Positions 49,735 through 60,134 of a stretch of 64,000 bases of DNA are shown one piece after another. A model generated the notes under the pieces. The model did no database searches. It saw only the letters and a program-made list of their open reading frames with translations, and was not told the origin of the DNA. Location: positions 1 to 64,000 of the forward strand of contig CAIJXU010000029.1 of NCBI GenBank assembly GCA_903824725.1, given 5' to 3'. The stretch comes from an uncultured Bacteroidota bacterium (GTDB taxonomy: Bacteria; Bacteroidota; Bacteroidia; Chitinophagales; Chitinophagaceae). How positions within the stretch are numbered: the first letter of the stretch is position 1; every line of letters starts with the position of its first letter. The translations under genes were made by a program, and so were the position numbers.

Positions 49735-50023
49735 AACTATATTTTTATGTACTACAACCGTATTAACGGAATTAAGTACCAAGTTTTAATCTGGGGGCTT
49801 TTAAAGATTAAAATTAAACATTATCTATTGATTTGCAAATATTGAAATTTTTTAACATTAAAGCTCTAGTTGAGTAAAATTAGCACTATAGATGAAAGGA
49901 TATAGACCAATCTAAGCATCTATTTAGTAATATAAATAGGATCAATTCTAATAAATATAGAAATTATACAATGTATAAATACTTATATTTCAATAATATA
50001 AAATGTTATTTTGGGATATGAAG

Positions 50024-50548
50024 AACATCAAAAATGCAATAATAGGGTACTTATTACTGTGCTTAAGCTTAGCACAAAACGCTCATGGTCAAAATAAGGA
50101 CCCTTATGCTTTCAACGTCAATGGCCATACAAAATATGGGGAGCCCTACAGTTGGGATTGGAGTTTTGGAGAAGGCATACTAGTGAATACCCTGATTTCA
50201 AAGAGTCAATTTTTAATTACCGCAGGTTTGCTACAAAACAATTTTTTAATGGAAAACAATATCAATATAGTAGATAGTATTGGAATGCGTTTCTCCATTG
50301 GCCCCAATCCTGTAAAAAATAAATTAATAATTACTATAGCTCAACTTGGACTTGTGATTTCAAAAATTGAAATTTTTACTCAACAAGGAAAGCCTTATCT
50401 AATTATTCAAGGTCCATTCTCTGGATTGCATTTTTGTCAAGAGATTACATTTGCTTCGGCAAATACTGGTATATATATAGTGGTGTTACATTATGTTGTT
50501 GCAAATTCATTATCTAAAACAAAAGTTTATAAGGTAATAAAAATGTAA
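50024..50548 (+). CDS. Secreted protein with T9SS-type-A-sorting-like C-terminal domain
   Basis: ORF 50003..50548; signal peptide; C-terminal FSIGPNPVKNKLIITIAQLGLVISKIEIFTQQGKPY...KVYKVIKM. Confidence 0.6.
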   Translation, partial: NIKNAIIGYLLLCLSLAQNAHGQNKDPYAFNVNGHTKYGEPYSWDWSFGEGILVNTLISKSQFLITAGLLQNNFLMENNINIVDSIGMRFSIGPNPVKNKLIITIAQLGLVISKIEIFTQQGKPYLIIQGPFSGLHFCQEITFASANTGIYIVVLHYVVANSLSKTKVYKVIKM

Positions 50549-50563
50549 CCAAAATAATATGCA

Positions 50564-51901
50564 ATGAAACAAAGATTTTTTTTAGTATTGCTCGCCTCTT
50601 TTTTATTGACGTATTTAAATGCGCAAAACAATAAAGGAATTAATTTTCAAGGAATTGCTCGTAATAATAATGGGCTTGTTATTGCTAATAAAATAATAAG
50701 TCTTCGATTGTCAATAAAAACGGATTCACTCAATGGTAATATTGAATACCAAGAAATTAAATCTGTTACTACAAATGTGATTGGACTTTTTTCGGTGGTA
50801 GTGGGGAGTACTGAAGAAAGAAAAATGGCAACGATAAGAACTTTTGAGAATATAAATTGGGCTAGCTCAGAAAAATACTTACAAGTTGAAGTAGATATCA
50901 CAGGTGATTTTTATTTTATAAATCTTGGTACACAAAAAATAAATTACGTACCATTTGCCTTTTACGCCGATAAGGTAGATGCTAAAAATATCAATGGATT
51001 AATTAGTATAAAGCAAGGTGGCACTGGCTTTGATAACCTAAAAGACTTTAAAACAAGTGCCGCATTAGATAAAGTAAGCAATACACCAGATAGTGTAAAG
51101 CCCACCTCGCAAGCAACACTGATTTTACTTAATGAGAAATTAAAAAAAACAGATACCCTTTACTTAAGCAGCCGTATCAATCAAAAACTAAATGCGAGCG
51201 ATACGACTAGCCTTAGTAATCGCATAAATTATAAACTCAATAAATTGGATACTACTTATTTAAGCAACCGCATTTATCAAAAATTAAATGCAAGTGATAC
51301 GATTAAAATTTATAATAAAATAAGTCAAATCTTACCAATTGACACCACCAGTCTTAGCAATAGAATCGATAATAAAATAAACATAGGAAGCTTATCAAGC
51401 AAGGATATCATCACTGCTTTAAATTATACGCCACTGCGAAACGACTATGGCAGTTTTTACGATACCGCTAAACAAATCACTTCTGTATTAAGTGCTATTT
51501 CGATCAAATTTGGATTTACCAGCTTTGCTAATAATATCAATATCACCAATAATACCAGTGGACTACCTGCCCGAATTACAGTGGCCAATGCAGGCATCTA
51601 TCTAGTAAAATATGCATTACAATTTATTAAAACAGATGCAGGCAACGACGAGGCAAGTGTATGGATTCGTCGCAATAGCGCCGCTTTTGCTAATACCAAT
51701 AACACTTATACTATCCAGGGATCGGGAATAAAAAATACCATTATTAATTCTTTTTTTGTAGACCTTGGCACAGACGACTATGTTGAAATATATTTTACTA
51801 TTAAAAATATAAATACAAGCATTACAGGTACGGGTACACAATTATCACCGTCTAGACCTGCGACGCCTTCGGCAATGGTTACAATACAGAGAGTAAATTA
51901 A
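50564..51901 (+). CDS. Tail-fibre-like secreted protein: N-terminal beta domain, 16-aa repeats, C1q/TNF-like C-terminal domain
   Basis: 445-aa ORF; KGINFQGIARNNNGLVI N-terminus; repeated LSNRINxKLNASDTT units; C-terminal jelly-roll-like region. Confidence 0.65.
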   Translation: MKQRFFLVLLASFLLTYLNAQNNKGINFQGIARNNNGLVIANKIISLRLSIKTDSLNGNIEYQEIKSVTTNVIGLFSVVVGSTEERKMATIRTFENINWASSEKYLQVEVDITGDFYFINLGTQKINYVPFAFYADKVDAKNINGLISIKQGGTGFDNLKDFKTSAALDKVSNTPDSVKPTSQATLILLNEKLKKTDTLYLSSRINQKLNASDTTSLSNRINYKLNKLDTTYLSNRIYQKLNASDTIKIYNKISQILPIDTTSLSNRIDNKINIGSLSSKDIITALNYTPLRNDYGSFYDTAKQITSVLSAISIKFGFTSFANNINITNNTSGLPARITVANAGIYLVKYALQFIKTDAGNDEASVWIRRNSAAFANTNNTYTIQGSGIKNTIINSFFVDLGTDDYVEIYFTIKNINTSITGTGTQLSPSRPATPSAMVTIQRVN

Positions 51902-51919
51902 AAATTAGATTACTTTAAT

Positions 51920-53212
51920 TTATCCAAATGGTTTGTCAATGGATATACTTTGCTTGGAAAAAAAGCGAGGACCCTCTTCTGATATATACAAACAATCTTC
52001 CAATCTAATTCCAAATTCACCAGGTATTGAAATAGTAGGTTCGTCACTAAAACACATTCCTACCGCGATAGGTGTTTTATTTCCTTTTACAAAGTTAGTC
52101 CACTCATGCCCTTCTAAACCAATGCCATGGCCAGTTCGATGAGGCAATCCTGGTAATTTATATTGACGACTAAATCCGCCATTTTCAATAACAGCTCGCG
52201 CTGCAGCATCCACTTGTTCACAAGGGGCTCCTATTTTTACTGCTGCAAATGCGGCATCCTGTGCTTTCTTTTCTAAATTCCAAACATCTGTTTGACGTTG
52301 GCTTGCTTTGCCTAAAACAAAAGTTCTTGTAATATCTGAAGCGTAGCCTTCACAACTGGTTCCACCATCTACCATGACAACATCTCCTTCGTGAATTGTT
52401 TGTGGTGTAATACTGCCATGAGGAAGTGCTGAGTATTTTCCAATTTGCACTGATGCGCCGCCGCTAAATCCTAATTTTCTAAAAGCAGCAGAAATATTAC
52501 TACTAAATTCTGTTTGAGACATACCATCTCTTATAGTAGGAAAAGCGGCTTGATATGCTTCAATGGTCACATCACTTGCTCTTTGCATCAAAGCTAATTC
52601 TGCTTTTGTTTTGATCATACGACACCCTGCTGTGACAGGAGTTGCATCTACTACTTCAAATCCAGTAGCCACTTTTTTTACACCATCCGCTATAAAAAAT
52701 CGTACCCTTTCCTCCATCCCTATTTTATGATACTTTACGCCTCTATCTTTTACAATTCCAAAAATCACAGCATAAGGACTCTCGTGCTCTTCCCAACATC
52801 TAACTTCGTCACCAAATACAGGTAATAATAATTCACGCGCGCGATCCTCTTCAAATTTTGGACACACATACGCAATGGAGCCCTTAGCAGGAATCACTAC
52901 TCCAAAAGTGCGTTCACTTTGCCCCCAACGCATACCTGTAAAATAATAACAGGAAGTAGTGCCTTCTAAAAATATAGCATCTATTTTTTCACGCTCCATG
53001 ATAGCTTGTGCCTTTTGAATTCTTTGTTTACGCTCGTCCACTGTTATAGGCTCAATGCCTCCTTTAAAAGGTTTTAAATCACGAATAGACTTTGGTAAAT
53101 CATCATCCCAATTTTGTTGTGATGCGCTTTTCCCGAATACAGAACTACTTAGTGTCATTGCACCCGCAGAAAGTGCAGTAAGGCTTAAAAATTTGCGTCG
53201 ATTATGTGACAT
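51920..53212 (-). CDS. M24-family Xaa-Pro aminopeptidase with Tat-like leader
   Basis: 430-aa ORF; HNRRKFLSLTALSAGAMTLSSSVFG; VMVDGGTSCEGYASDITRTFV, GLPHRTGHGIGLEGHE. Confidence 0.92.
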   Translation of the reverse strand: MSHNRRKFLSLTALSAGAMTLSSSVFGKSASQQNWDDDLPKSIRDLKPFKGGIEPITVDERKQRIQKAQAIMEREKIDAIFLEGTTSCYYFTGMRWGQSERTFGVVIPAKGSIAYVCPKFEEDRARELLLPVFGDEVRCWEEHESPYAVIFGIVKDRGVKYHKIGMEERVRFFIADGVKKVATGFEVVDATPVTAGCRMIKTKAELALMQRASDVTIEAYQAAFPTIRDGMSQTEFSSNISAAFRKLGFSGGASVQIGKYSALPHGSITPQTIHEGDVVMVDGGTSCEGYASDITRTFVLGKASQRQTDVWNLEKKAQDAAFAAVKIGAPCEQVDAAARAVIENGGFSRQYKLPGLPHRTGHGIGLEGHEWTNFVKGNKTPIAVGMCFSDEPTISIPGEFGIRLEDCLYISEEGPRFFSKQSISIDKPFG

Positions 53213-53248
53213 ACTTATTTATTTATATAATTTAAAGATATTACTATT

Positions 53249-55519
53249 TTGATTCAACTGAAAAACTTTACATTTAATTCTCAATTAATCAAGTCAATTT
53301 TGAAACTACCACTTTTTGGATGTTTTTTATTTTTAAGTTTTCAGGTGAGCCAGGTCATGGGGCAGAAAAAAAACGCGCAATTTAGATACCATATACATAA
53401 AACCCAGGTTCCCATTCAGCTAGATGGTATAATGCAAGAAGATGCATGGTCCAAGGCAGAAGTGGCAAGTAATTTTAAAATGGTATTGCCCATGGATACA
53501 AGTAAAGCTATGGTACCCACCGAGGTAAGGATGACTTATGATAATGATAACTTATATATCATTGCCACTTGTTATAAAATAGGAGATGGTGTTGATGTCA
53601 TTGAATCCCTAAAACGAGATTGGGCATTTATGAAGAATGATAATTTTATCATTTTCATGGATACTTATGGTGATATGAATAGCGGATTTGCTTTTGGAGT
53701 AAATGCAGCTGGTGCACAATGGGATGGAACCATGTATGATGGAGGTAGTGTTGATTTAAATTGGGACAATAAATGGACGACAGCAAGTACTTCAGATAAA
53801 AATAAATATATTATTGAAGCAGCTATCCCATTCACCTCTATAAGATATAAAGAAGGGATGAGTGAGTGGGGAATTAATTTTAGTAGAAATGATTTAAAGA
53901 GTACCGAAAAATCTGCTTGGGCTCCTGTGCCACGTCAATTCCCTACTGCATCACTTTCCTATGCAGGTGTTTTGGTTTGGGATGAGCCTCTAAAAAAAAC
54001 AAAAAATGACTTTACCCTTATTCCTTATTTTAAAACAAGTGTTTCACAAGATTATACCAATGCAGCTGGTGATAAAATAACAAAGCCAAGCGATATAGGT
54101 AAAGACATCGGAATTGATGCAAAAATAAGTTTAACCTCTGCTTTAAATTTAGACTTAACCATACATCCCGATTTTTCACAAGTAGAAGTAGATAGACAGG
54201 TAACCAATCTGAGTCGATTTGAATTATTTTTTCCAGAGCATCGACAATTTTTTTTAGAGAACGCTGATTTATTTTCCAACTTAGGCTTCCCCAATACAAG
54301 ACCTTTTTTTTCGAGACGTATTGGTTTAAATAGTACCATCGATTTTGGTGCAAGACTAAGTGGGCGTCTTGATAAAAATTGGCGTATCGGATTAATGGAT
54401 ATGAAAACAAGCCCCAATGATGATATTCACTTAGCAGGGCAAAATTATACAGTACTAGCACTTCAACGAAAATTATTCAAAAAATCAAGTATCGAACTTT
54501 TTGTAATTGACAGAACTGCATTGAATTTTAATGGTAAAACTAATTCGAACGGATCATGCAACTGCGTATATGAACATGATGGAAACGAGTACAATAGAAA
54601 TATTGGGTTTGAATATTACTTAGCTCCACCTAATAATACTTTGTCAGGAAAAACAATTTTTATAAAATCATTTACCCCAAGAATGACAGGGAATGATTAT
54701 TTAAATGCAGCTAATTTACAATACAGTCAACGCAAATGGATCTTAGCATGGCAACACGAAATAGTTGGAGATAATTACAATGCCGAAGTAGGTTATGTAC
54801 CTAGAAATAACTACATTAAATTGAATCCGAGTGTTACAAGATTATTTTTTCCAAAAAGTGGAAGTATCCTAAGTCATGGGCCGCAATTCAATGGCACCTA
54901 TTATTACAATAGTCAATTTTCCAAAACTGATAATAGTAATACTTTTACTTATTTAATTACTTACCGAGATAAAAGTACTTTGTCTGCTGTTGCTCAAAAC
55001 GTTTATGTTGAATTATTGTCTCCCTTTGACCCCACTCGAATTGGGAAAGAGCCCTTAGAAAAAGGTACAAAACATCAATGGAATACTGGCGGATTCGATT
55101 TAGTATCCGCGCCGCAACACAAATTCACTTACGCCTTGTCCACAAGAATCGGTGGTTATTACGCCAATGGTAAATTATTAAGCATTACAGGGAATTTGGG
55201 ATATCGCATACAACCCTATGTCAATATTGATTTTTCAAGTACCTATAATCATATTGAATTACCAGCACCCTGGGGTAATAATAATTTTTTATTGATTGGG
55301 CCAAAAGTAGATGTCACTTTTACCAATAAATTATTTTTTACTACCTTTTTTCAATACAATGAACAAACAAAAAATATTAACTTTAATACAAGGTTTCAAT
55401 GGAGGTATAAGCCGGTATCAGATTTATTCATAGTATATACCGACAATTACTATATTGGACCAGTATTCGTAAAAAATAGAGCAGTTGTATTAAAGTTCAC
55501 CTATTGGTGGAATAAATAA
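53249..55519 (+). CDS. DUF5916 outer membrane protein with N-terminal carbohydrate-binding-like domain
   Basis: 756-aa ORF (TTG start); IQLDGIMQEDAWSKAE; DFSQVEVDRQVTNLSRFELFFPEHRQFFLENADLF. Confidence 0.88.
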   Translation: MIQLKNFTFNSQLIKSILKLPLFGCFLFLSFQVSQVMGQKKNAQFRYHIHKTQVPIQLDGIMQEDAWSKAEVASNFKMVLPMDTSKAMVPTEVRMTYDNDNLYIIATCYKIGDGVDVIESLKRDWAFMKNDNFIIFMDTYGDMNSGFAFGVNAAGAQWDGTMYDGGSVDLNWDNKWTTASTSDKNKYIIEAAIPFTSIRYKEGMSEWGINFSRNDLKSTEKSAWAPVPRQFPTASLSYAGVLVWDEPLKKTKNDFTLIPYFKTSVSQDYTNAAGDKITKPSDIGKDIGIDAKISLTSALNLDLTIHPDFSQVEVDRQVTNLSRFELFFPEHRQFFLENADLFSNLGFPNTRPFFSRRIGLNSTIDFGARLSGRLDKNWRIGLMDMKTSPNDDIHLAGQNYTVLALQRKLFKKSSIELFVIDRTALNFNGKTNSNGSCNCVYEHDGNEYNRNIGFEYYLAPPNNTLSGKTIFIKSFTPRMTGNDYLNAANLQYSQRKWILAWQHEIVGDNYNAEVGYVPRNNYIKLNPSVTRLFFPKSGSILSHGPQFNGTYYYNSQFSKTDNSNTFTYLITYRDKSTLSAVAQNVYVELLSPFDPTRIGKEPLEKGTKHQWNTGGFDLVSAPQHKFTYALSTRIGGYYANGKLLSITGNLGYRIQPYVNIDFSSTYNHIELPAPWGNNNFLLIGPKVDVTFTNKLFFTTFFQYNEQTKNINFNTRFQWRYKPVSDLFIVYTDNYYIGPVFVKNRAVVLKFTYWWNK

Positions 55520-55532
55520 AAAAATCAAAACC

Positions 55533-56945
55533 ATGAAAAAACAATTTGTATTCATCAGCTTACTTTGTTTTGCAAGCATCGCCAGTATTGCCAATGTGCG
55601 CCTACCTAATATTATTGGATCTCATATGGTTTTGCAACAAAAATCAAATGTGCGTCTTTGGGGTTGGTCAGCACCTTCCGAAAGTATTACGATTAATGTA
55701 AGTTGGGATACTACAACCTATAAAGTGCGAGCTGGTAATGATGCAAAGTGGCTTGCCACTATTAAAACACCTGAAGCGGGAGGCTCTTATTCAATCATCA
55801 TCAAAGGCAACAATACGATTAAATTAGAAGATGTTTTAATTGGTGAGGTTTGGGTTTGTGGTGGACAAAGTAATATGGAGTGGTCGGGGGATCAAGGATT
55901 AGCTCAATGCAAGGAAGAAGCTCCGAACGCCAACAATAATAAAATCAGACTTTTTTACGTACCTAAATCAACATCTGCTTTCCCTCAAGATAATACAGAA
56001 GGGAAATGGATGGTTTGTACGCCAGAAGAAATGATTCATTTTAGCGCCATTGGATATTTCTTTGGAAAAAATTTAAATGAGAAATTAAATAGTCCCATTG
56101 GTTTGATCAATTCTAACTGGGGAGGAACTCCGGCAGAAACTTGGACACCTGAATATGTCATTAATGAAAGTACAATTATAAAAAAAGGTGCCGATGAATT
56201 AAAACCAACAGATTGGTGGCCGCATAAAACAGCTTTAGCTTATAATGCAATGATTTATCCACTGACCAACTTTAGTATTGCAGGTGCTATTTGGTATCAA
56301 GGCGAAAGTAATACTCAAACTTATTATGCGTACGAAAAATTATTTACCGGCATGATTGATGCTTGGCGTCAACAATGGAATAAAAATTTCCCTTTTTATT
56401 TTGTACAAATTGCGCCTTATGCCTACGGCAATAAAAATATTGGCGCTTTGCTTAGAGAAACTCAAACCAAATCAGCTTTACATGCTAATACAGGCATGGT
56501 GGTGATTACCGATTTAGTGCCTGATACTGCTAATATTCATCCAGTGCTTAAAAAAGAAGTAGCTAAACGACTATCTGATATGGCATTGAATGAAACTTAT
56601 GGTGATAAAAAAATAACTTGCCAAAGCCCTATTTACGCTGCTCATCAAATTGAAAAAGATAAAATAAAAATTCAATTCACCCACTCCGAAAATGGAATTG
56701 TATCCAAAGGAAATGAAATTACTTGCTTTGAAATAGCAGGTGCAGATAAGATATTTTTACCGGCTCAAGCTAAAATTGAAAATAACGGAGTGATCGTTTT
56801 TAATAAAAATATTAAAAACCCGGTTGCGGTTCGTTATGCATTTAATAATACAGCCATCCCTAATTTATTTAGCAAGGATGGATTGCCCGTGAATTTATTT
56901 AGAACAGATGATTGGGAGATGGATACAAGCCCGATCAAAAAATAA
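55533..56945 (+). CDS. Sialate O-acetylesterase-like SGNH hydrolase
   Basis: 470-aa ORF; LPNIIGSHMVLQQKSNVRLWGW; VWVCGGQSNMEW; AIWYQGESNT. Confidence 0.92.
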   Translation: MKKQFVFISLLCFASIASIANVRLPNIIGSHMVLQQKSNVRLWGWSAPSESITINVSWDTTTYKVRAGNDAKWLATIKTPEAGGSYSIIIKGNNTIKLEDVLIGEVWVCGGQSNMEWSGDQGLAQCKEEAPNANNNKIRLFYVPKSTSAFPQDNTEGKWMVCTPEEMIHFSAIGYFFGKNLNEKLNSPIGLINSNWGGTPAETWTPEYVINESTIIKKGADELKPTDWWPHKTALAYNAMIYPLTNFSIAGAIWYQGESNTQTYYAYEKLFTGMIDAWRQQWNKNFPFYFVQIAPYAYGNKNIGALLRETQTKSALHANTGMVVITDLVPDTANIHPVLKKEVAKRLSDMALNETYGDKKITCQSPIYAAHQIEKDKIKIQFTHSENGIVSKGNEITCFEIAGADKIFLPAQAKIENNGVIVFNKNIKNPVAVRYAFNNTAIPNLFSKDGLPVNLFRTDDWEMDTSPIKK

Positions 56946-59900
56946 TTATTTTAACTGTTTATAAGCAGCTTCCACTTTATATAATTGCGTTTTTAATGCA
57001 GTGAAAACTTGTTGTTGCTGTTGCGTTGGCGGAAAATCCGCACCATAAGTTTGACTCTCTTTGGTAATACTTAACATACGCTCCAATAGTTTGGCTGGAT
57101 TTCTAAATATATCCATGCGAGCGCCTGTTAAGTGAATATCAAATAACTGTGCTTCTAATTGATACAAGGTTTTTTCTTGAGCGAGCGCTGCTACTGTGGC
57201 TTCTTTTAATAATTGAGCACGCTTGGTTTCCATTGTTGCAATCATGGATAAGCAAAGTTTAATATGCTTATTCAAATCCAAACCAAAGGCATATTGGTGT
57301 TGAATATCAATATCATTGGAGTGGATATTAGGATCTTTAAAAACTGTCAAATTTTGTTTTTGAATGAACCCTCCTACCTTAAGCACTACACTGTATAAGC
57401 CTGCTGGCACTTTAATAGGTTCCATACCTGGGCCAATATCTAAATCGTAAATATTTAATTTTCGATTACCCTCTTTATCCAATGCAACAAAATCCTTGTT
57501 ATCGGGTTTGGTTTTTAAGGGGGGTAAAATAATCTCATCATGCACTAAGCCCCACCATACCCTATTCACTCCTTTATTTTTTGTGCCATTGATTGTGTTA
57601 ATCGTATCTCCTTTTTGATTTAATATAAAAACAAAAATGGGAGTATTGGTGGTGTCAGGTAAAAAATAATTAATACTCGCGCCATAAGGCGGATTGCTTC
57701 CTGTGACCAATGATCCTTCAGTATGTATGCCAGGCTTGTTATTAAATCGATAAGCAGGACGAGGTGCTATTAGTTCTACTTTATTTTTTGCGATGTCCTT
57801 ACTCCAAGCTCTGATTGGAGTAATATCGTCTAAGATATAAAATCCACGACCATAAGTTGCAATGACTAAATCACGAAAGTTTTTTTGAATTGCTAAATAA
57901 TAAATGGGCGCAGGTGGTAAATTATTTTTTAACTGGACCCAAGTCATACCATCGTTTGGACTTATGTATAAACCATTATCAGTGCCTGCAAATAACAATC
58001 CTTTTTGAGTAGGATCTTCCTTAAGTGTATGCACAAATGAACTATTGCTTGCTGGTATTCCATTTCCGATAGCAGTCCAAGTATGACCAAAGTCGGTAGT
58101 TTTAAAAATATAAGGTTTAAAATCACCTAATTGTTGATAGCTGATAGTGATATATGCAGTTCCCACCGAAAAATGAGAAGGCTCAATACTTCGTATGGTT
58201 CCCCAAGGCGCTATGTTTTTTAAATATGAAGTAACATTGTTCCAAGTTTTTCCATCATTGGTCGTAACATTAATTTGTCCATCATTGGTTCCTGTCCACA
58301 ACACGCCCGATTGCAAAGGCGACTCTGCAATCACATATAAAGTACATCCATCAAAAGTCATCAGATTATCAGAATTCATGCCTCCTGAATTTTGTTGGTG
58401 GCTTTTATCGTTAGTTGTTAAATCTGGACTAATGACTTTCCAGGACATCCCTCGATTGTTGGTTTTATGTACATATTGACTTCCTACATACACTACTCCT
58501 TTTTGATGTTTTGAAACAACCATTGGAAAATTCCAATGCCATCTGTATTTCATATCTGCTGGAGCCCAGCCAAATCCAGCTTCTGGCCATGCACGAATAT
58601 CATGCGACAAACCGGTTCGAACATCTGTTACATCAAGTCCGCCATCATAACATCCTGAATAAATAATATTGGGATCAAAAGGATCTGGCTGTGCAAACCC
58701 ACTTTCACATCCACCCACACCCTCCCATAAACCCAATGGAATAGCACCTTGCATACTAATTGCTGAAGTACGATACGAATAACCATCCTGCCTATTTCCC
58801 ATCACATGATAAGGAACCATTTCATCAACAGCAACATGATACATTTGTGCAATAGGTAAATTTAAATTACTCCAGGACTTTCCGCCATTAAAACTCATGT
58901 TCATTCCAATATCATGAGCCACCATAATGCGATTTGCATTTTTAGGGTCAAACCATACGTCATGATTATCTCCACCAGGTACATAAGTACCATTGCCATT
59001 AAAAGTTTTTCCGCCATCTTTAGATTCCATAATAGTAACACAGATGGTATATAATTTATTTTCATCTTGAGTAGATACACGCACCCTTGTATAATAAGGA
59101 GCACGCTGGGCCATGGAATTACTTTCATACATGAGTTTCCAATGTTCCCCCGCATCCACCGATTTATATAAACCAGGTGCCTTGTCTTCAACTAATGCAT
59201 ATATAGTATTAGGATTGCTTTGTGCAAAATCAATTGAAGTTTTGCCAATTGGATGTTGCACACCCCCTGGCAAACCGTTATTCATGACCTGCCATGTTTT
59301 ACCACCATCCATTGTTTTATAAAAACCACTTCCTGGACCGCCGCTATTTAAATTCCAAGTTTTAATATCCACCTGCCACATAGCGGCTACTAAATTTTTT
59401 GGATTCTTTAAGTTGATGGATAAATCACTACAACCTGTGAGTGCATCCACAAATAAAATTTGATTCCAAGTTAAACCACCATCTGTCGTTTTATAAACAC
59501 CGCGCTCATTTTGAGGTCCATGCATATGCCCCATAGCAGCTACATAAACTGTATTTGTATCAGTGGGGTCAACTATCACTTTACTTATTAAAACGGTTTC
59601 TTTTAAACCTCTATTTTTCCATGTCTTTCCTCCATCAGATGATTTGTAAATACCATTTCCATTTGCATGAGCAGGTCGAATCACAAATGTCTCTCCTGTC
59701 CCCGCCCAAACCTGATTATGATTGCCTTCGGCAATGGCTAAGGCGCCAATAGATGCATTGTCCATGTCATCAAAAATGGGCTTCCAATTTATACCCCCAT
59801 CGATGGTTTTAAAAATACCTCCCGAAGCCGCTCCCACATAGGACACCATTGGATTACCTGGCTCTCCTACCACTGCAATAGTACGATTGCCATCAGGTCC

Positions 59901-60005
59901 AATAAACCGAAATGGCATATTTGTAAATGGGTGAGTTACACCTTGTTGGGCAAAATTGCTTATTCCTAACAATAAAAAAGCAAAAGGAAAAAGTATTTTC
60001 TTCAT
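56946..60005 (-). CDS. VPS10/BNR-repeat sortilin-like secreted protein (annotated elsewhere as 'glycosyl hydrolase')
   Basis: 1019-aa ORF; signal peptide; repeated BNR boxes (SxDGGKTW); PFRFIGPDGNRTIAVVGEPGNPMVSYVGAASGG. Confidence 0.9.
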   Translation of the reverse strand: MKKILFPFAFLLLGISNFAQQGVTHPFTNMPFRFIGPDGNRTIAVVGEPGNPMVSYVGAASGGIFKTIDGGINWKPIFDDMDNASIGALAIAEGNHNQVWAGTGETFVIRPAHANGNGIYKSSDGGKTWKNRGLKETVLISKVIVDPTDTNTVYVAAMGHMHGPQNERGVYKTTDGGLTWNQILFVDALTGCSDLSINLKNPKNLVAAMWQVDIKTWNLNSGGPGSGFYKTMDGGKTWQVMNNGLPGGVQHPIGKTSIDFAQSNPNTIYALVEDKAPGLYKSVDAGEHWKLMYESNSMAQRAPYYTRVRVSTQDENKLYTICVTIMESKDGGKTFNGNGTYVPGGDNHDVWFDPKNANRIMVAHDIGMNMSFNGGKSWSNLNLPIAQMYHVAVDEMVPYHVMGNRQDGYSYRTSAISMQGAIPLGLWEGVGGCESGFAQPDPFDPNIIYSGCYDGGLDVTDVRTGLSHDIRAWPEAGFGWAPADMKYRWHWNFPMVVSKHQKGVVYVGSQYVHKTNNRGMSWKVISPDLTTNDKSHQQNSGGMNSDNLMTFDGCTLYVIAESPLQSGVLWTGTNDGQINVTTNDGKTWNNVTSYLKNIAPWGTIRSIEPSHFSVGTAYITISYQQLGDFKPYIFKTTDFGHTWTAIGNGIPASNSSFVHTLKEDPTQKGLLFAGTDNGLYISPNDGMTWVQLKNNLPPAPIYYLAIQKNFRDLVIATYGRGFYILDDITPIRAWSKDIAKNKVELIAPRPAYRFNNKPGIHTEGSLVTGSNPPYGASINYFLPDTTNTPIFVFILNQKGDTINTINGTKNKGVNRVWWGLVHDEIILPPLKTKPDNKDFVALDKEGNRKLNIYDLDIGPGMEPIKVPAGLYSVVLKVGGFIQKQNLTVFKDPNIHSNDIDIQHQYAFGLDLNKHIKLCLSMIATMETKRAQLLKEATVAALAQEKTLYQLEAQLFDIHLTGARMDIFRNPAKLLERMLSITKESQTYGADFPPTQQQQQVFTALKTQLYKVEAAYKQLK

Positions 60006-60134
60006 ATAAATTTCATTAATGATAAAATCAATCCTTGAATTTAATAAAAATAATGGGGGCCACCAAAGTAGTATTGAGGATGGCCTTTGTCACATGAATT
60101 ATTTGTATATTTAAGAATCATAAAATTATATAAA

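Noticed and set aside
51150-51390. CRISPR-like or tandem DNA repeat
   Set aside because: Periodicity is of degenerate protein repeats within one ORF; DNA units are not identical and there are no spacers.
54030-54461. 143-aa and 121-aa antisense ORFs within the DUF5916 gene
   Set aside because: Antisense to a strongly supported CDS; no family features.
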